Source: Burkholderiaceae bacterium (GTDB taxonomy: Bacteria > Pseudomonadota > Gammaproteobacteria > Burkholderiales > Burkholderiaceae). From it: DNA of 6,599 nucleotides. Position numbers and translations under genes: made by a program. The notes beneath the pieces are model-generated. The model was not told where the DNA came from and ran no database searches. It worked only from the letters and a program-made list of their open reading frames with translations. Positions 4,750 to 6,599 of this stretch are shown here, piece after piece (position 1 is the stretch's first letter; each line of letters opens with the position of its first letter). The DNA lies in assembly GCA_030151165.1 (NCBI GenBank), contig JASLEM010000165.1, positions 1 through 6,599 on the forward strand, given 5' to 3'.

Positions 4750-5979
4750 ATGAATCCGCTCCTCGGCAAGCTCCAACCCTACCCGTTCGAACGCTGGAAC
4801 GCGCTCGCCAAGAGCGTCGTGCCGTCCGCCGCGCACCGCCCGATCAGCCTGGGCATGGGCGAGCCGCGGCACCCGACGCCGGTGCTCGTCAAGGACGCCA
4901 TCACCGGCCACCTCGACGGCCTCGCGTCCTACCCGCCCACGCGCGGCGGCGGCGCGCTGCGCGGCGTGATGGCCGGCTGGGTCGCGCGGCGCTACGGCGT
5001 CACGCTCGATCCGGCGACGCAGCTGCTGCCCGTCAACGGCTCGCGCGAGGCCCTCTTTTCGATCGCGCAGACGGTGCTCGACCCGACCTGGTCGAGCCGC
5101 GCCGGCGAACTCGCGCCCGTCGTGCTGTGCCCCAATCCGTTCTACCAGATCTACGAGGGCGCGGCGCTGCTGGCGGGGGCCGAGCTGCGCTTCGCCAACA
5201 GCGACCCGGCGCGCAACTTCGCGGCGGACTGGGGCTCGATCGACGACGCCACCTGGGCGCGCACGCGGCTGATCTTCGTCTGCTCGCCCGGCAACCCGAC
5301 CGGCGCCGTGATGCCGCTGGACGAGTGGCGCATGCTGTTCGAGCTGAGCGACCGCCACGGCTTCGTGATCGTCAGCGACGAGTGCTACTCCGAGATCTGG
5401 TTCGGCCCCGAGGACGCGCCGCCGCTCGGCGCGCTCGACGCCGCGCGCCGCCTGGGCCGCGCCGACTTCCGCAACCTCGTCGTGCTGACCTCGCTGTCCA
5501 AGCGCTCGAACGTGCCCGGCCTGCGCTCCGGATTCGCCGCGGGCGACGCGGCCGTCATCAAGGCCTTCCTGCTCTATCGCACGTACCACGGCAGCGCGAT
5601 GAGCCCGGTGGTGCAGGCCGCAAGCGCCGCCGCCTGGGCCGACGAGGCGCACGTGCGCGACAACCGCGCCGAATACCGCCGCAAGTTCGCGCAGGTGACG
5701 CCGATGCTGGCCGACGTGCTCGACGTGCGCCTGCCCGACGCCGGCTTCTACCTTTGGGCCGGCATTCCGTCTCATTTGCACGGCGGCGACGACATCGCGT
5801 TCGCGCTGGGCCTGCTGGCTCAATACAATGTGACCGTACTCCCCGGGAGCCTGCTCGCCCGCGAGGCCCACGGCGTCAACCCAGGCGCCGGCCGGCTCCG
5901 CCTCGCGCTCGTCGCGGGCACCGACGAATGCGTCGAGGCCGCCCGACGCCTCCTCGCCTACATCAAAGACCTTTCATGA
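4750..5979 (+). CDS. dapC: N-succinyl-L,L-diaminopimelate aminotransferase DapC
   Basis: 409 residues from ATG 4750 ([20 protein letters not shown]), a length normal for DapC. It is a fold-type I PLP aminotransferase. [10 protein letters not shown] lies near the N-terminus, CSPGNPTGA at 178-186 contains the conserved N182, D210 and Y213 in [10 protein letters not shown] contact the cofactor, and K251 in [15 protein letters not shown] is the Schiff-base lysine. An arginine in the C-terminal GRLRLAL stretch (R384) should bind the substrate carboxylate. It makes N-succinyl-L,L-2,6-diaminopimelate from the 2-amino-6-oxo compound and glutamate (EC 2.6.1.17) in the cytoplasm, for lysine and peptidoglycan. 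The immediately downstream dapD, overlapped by ATGA, supplies its precursor and separates DapC from related class I aminotransferases. The frame is open back to 4666, but those codons are the repeat region and are unlikely to be translated. Confidence 0.95.
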   Translation: MNPLLGKLQPYPFERWNALAKSVVPSAAHRPISLGMGEPRHPTPVLVKDAITGHLDGLASYPPTRGGGALRGVMAGWVARRYGVTLDPATQLLPVNGSREALFSIAQTVLDPTWSSRAGELAPVVLCPNPFYQIYEGAALLAGAELRFANSDPARNFAADWGSIDDATWARTRLIFVCSPGNPTGAVMPLDEWRMLFELSDRHGFVIVSDECYSEIWFGPEDAPPLGALDAARRLGRADFRNLVVLTSLSKRSNVPGLRSGFAAGDAAVIKAFLLYRTYHGSAMSPVVQAASAAAWADEAHVRDNRAEYRRKFAQVTPMLADVLDVRLPDAGFYLWAGIPSHLHGGDDIAFALGLLAQYNVTVLPGSLLAREAHGVNPGAGRLRLALVAGTDECVEAARRLLAYIKDLS

Positions 5980-6599
5980 CCGCCAGCCTGCAAGCCCTGA
6001 TCGACGCCGCGTGGGAAGACCGCGCCAAGTTCTCGCCCGCCGACGCCCCGGCCGACCTGCGCGCCGCCGTCGCCTCGGTGATCGCGGAGCTCGACGCCGG
6101 CCGCCTGCGCGTGGCCACGCGCACCGGCGTCGGCGAGTGGACGGTGCACCAGTGGATCAAGAAGGCCGTGCTGCTGTCGTTCCGCCTGAACGACAACCAG
6201 CCGATGCAGTCCGGCGCCCTGACCTTCTTCGACAAGGTCGAGCCCAAGTTCGCGAACCTCGACGACGCCGCGCTGCGCGCCACCGGCGTGCGCATCGTGC
6301 CGCCGGCCGTCGCGCGCCGCGGCAGCTTCGTCGCGCGCAACGTCGTGCTGATGCCGTCGTACGTCAACATCGGCGCGTACGTCGACGAGGGCGCGATGGT
6401 CGACACCTGGGCCACCGTCGGCTCGTGCGCGCAGATCGGCAGGAACGTGCACCTGTCGGGCGGCGTCGGCATCGGCGGCGTGCTGGAGCCGCTGCAGGCC
6501 AACCCGACCATCATCGAGGACAACTGCTTCATCGGCGCGCGCTCCGAGATCGTCGAGGGCGTGATCGTCGAGGAGAACTCGGTGATCTCGATGGGCGTG
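5976..6599 (+). CDS. dapD: Tetrahydrodipicolinate N-succinyltransferase DapD, 5' part
   Basis: 208 residues are visible from ATG 5976; the gene runs off the right edge (the family is about 275 residues). The N-terminal helical domain ([20 protein letters not shown] to about residue 100) is followed by left-handed beta-helix hexapeptide repeats from about residue 105. These include [26 protein letters not shown], broken into hexads, then [19 protein letters not shown] and [13 protein letters not shown]143 in MVDTW is the conserved acidic residue near the active site. The enzyme is a cytoplasmic trimer that transfers succinyl from succinyl-CoA to tetrahydrodipicolinate (EC 2.3.1.117), the step before DapC. 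The start overlaps the dapC stop as ATGA (5976-5979), so translation should be coupled. The message presumably comes from the promoter upstream of dapC. Confidence 0.97.
   Translation, partial: MTASLQALIDAAWEDRAKFSPADAPADLRAAVASVIAELDAGRLRVATRTGVGEWTVHQWIKKAVLLSFRLNDNQPMQSGALTFFDKVEPKFANLDDAALRATGVRIVPPAVARRGSFVARNVVLMPSYVNIGAYVDEGAMVDTWATVGSCAQIGRNVHLSGGVGIGGVLEPLQANPTIIEDNCFIGARSEIVEGVIVEENSVISMGV

Noticed and set aside
4711..5871. Minus-strand frame of 386 codons opposite dapC
   Set aside because: dapC is unambiguous on the plus strand. The antisense product is Arg/Val/Ala-rich with no motif, a typical shadow in GC-rich DNA.

Overview
The window is very GC-rich and has the codon usage, gene content and dapC-dapD pairing expected of a betaproteobacterium, most likely of the order Burkholderiales. 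That placement is an inference from gene types, not from a search. Coding density is high, no gap between genes exceeds about 220 bases, and no RNA gene, CRISPR array or complete mobile element is visible.

Layout, left to right. (1) 1-720 (+): the 3' end of a regulator that joins an N-terminal helix-turn-helix of BetR type to a C-terminal receiver domain; its start lies outside the window. (2) 739-1317 (-): a uracil-DNA-glycosylase-superfamily protein with four cysteines spaced as in iron-sulfur UDGs but with an altered first active-site motif. (3) 1494-2033 and 2080-2433 (+): a cytoplasmic DsbA-like thioredoxin-fold protein with a CPSC site, followed by a short YjdJ/NATD1-type GNAT acetyltransferase. 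(4) 2435-2500: a three-unit 14-bp tandem repeat beside an intrinsic terminator that serves the minus strand. (5) 2528-4618 (-), in transcription order: a 75-residue XRE regulator, a translationally coupled unidentified exported protein, then an LpxO-type lipid A hydroxylase that may have its own promoter. (6) 4619-4749: a compact divergent control region with three 21-bp direct repeats overlapping a good sigma70 promoter for xre and a -10 box placed so that dapC mRNA would begin at or next to its ATG. (7) 4750-6599 (+): dapC and dapD, overlapping by ATGA, which encode consecutive steps of the succinylase branch of diaminopimelate/lysine synthesis; dapD runs off the right edge.

How the parts work together: dapC-dapD is a housekeeping operon. 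The minus-strand block looks like an envelope-related unit, with an exported protein and an inner-membrane lipid A-modifying enzyme behind a small regulator, but a shared function is only an inference from adjacency. The most unusual stretch is 4665-4750, where 21-bp repeats resembling the multiple repeats at IS21-family ends form the promoter region of both divergent units. I see no convincing new multi-gene system; the findings below are local.
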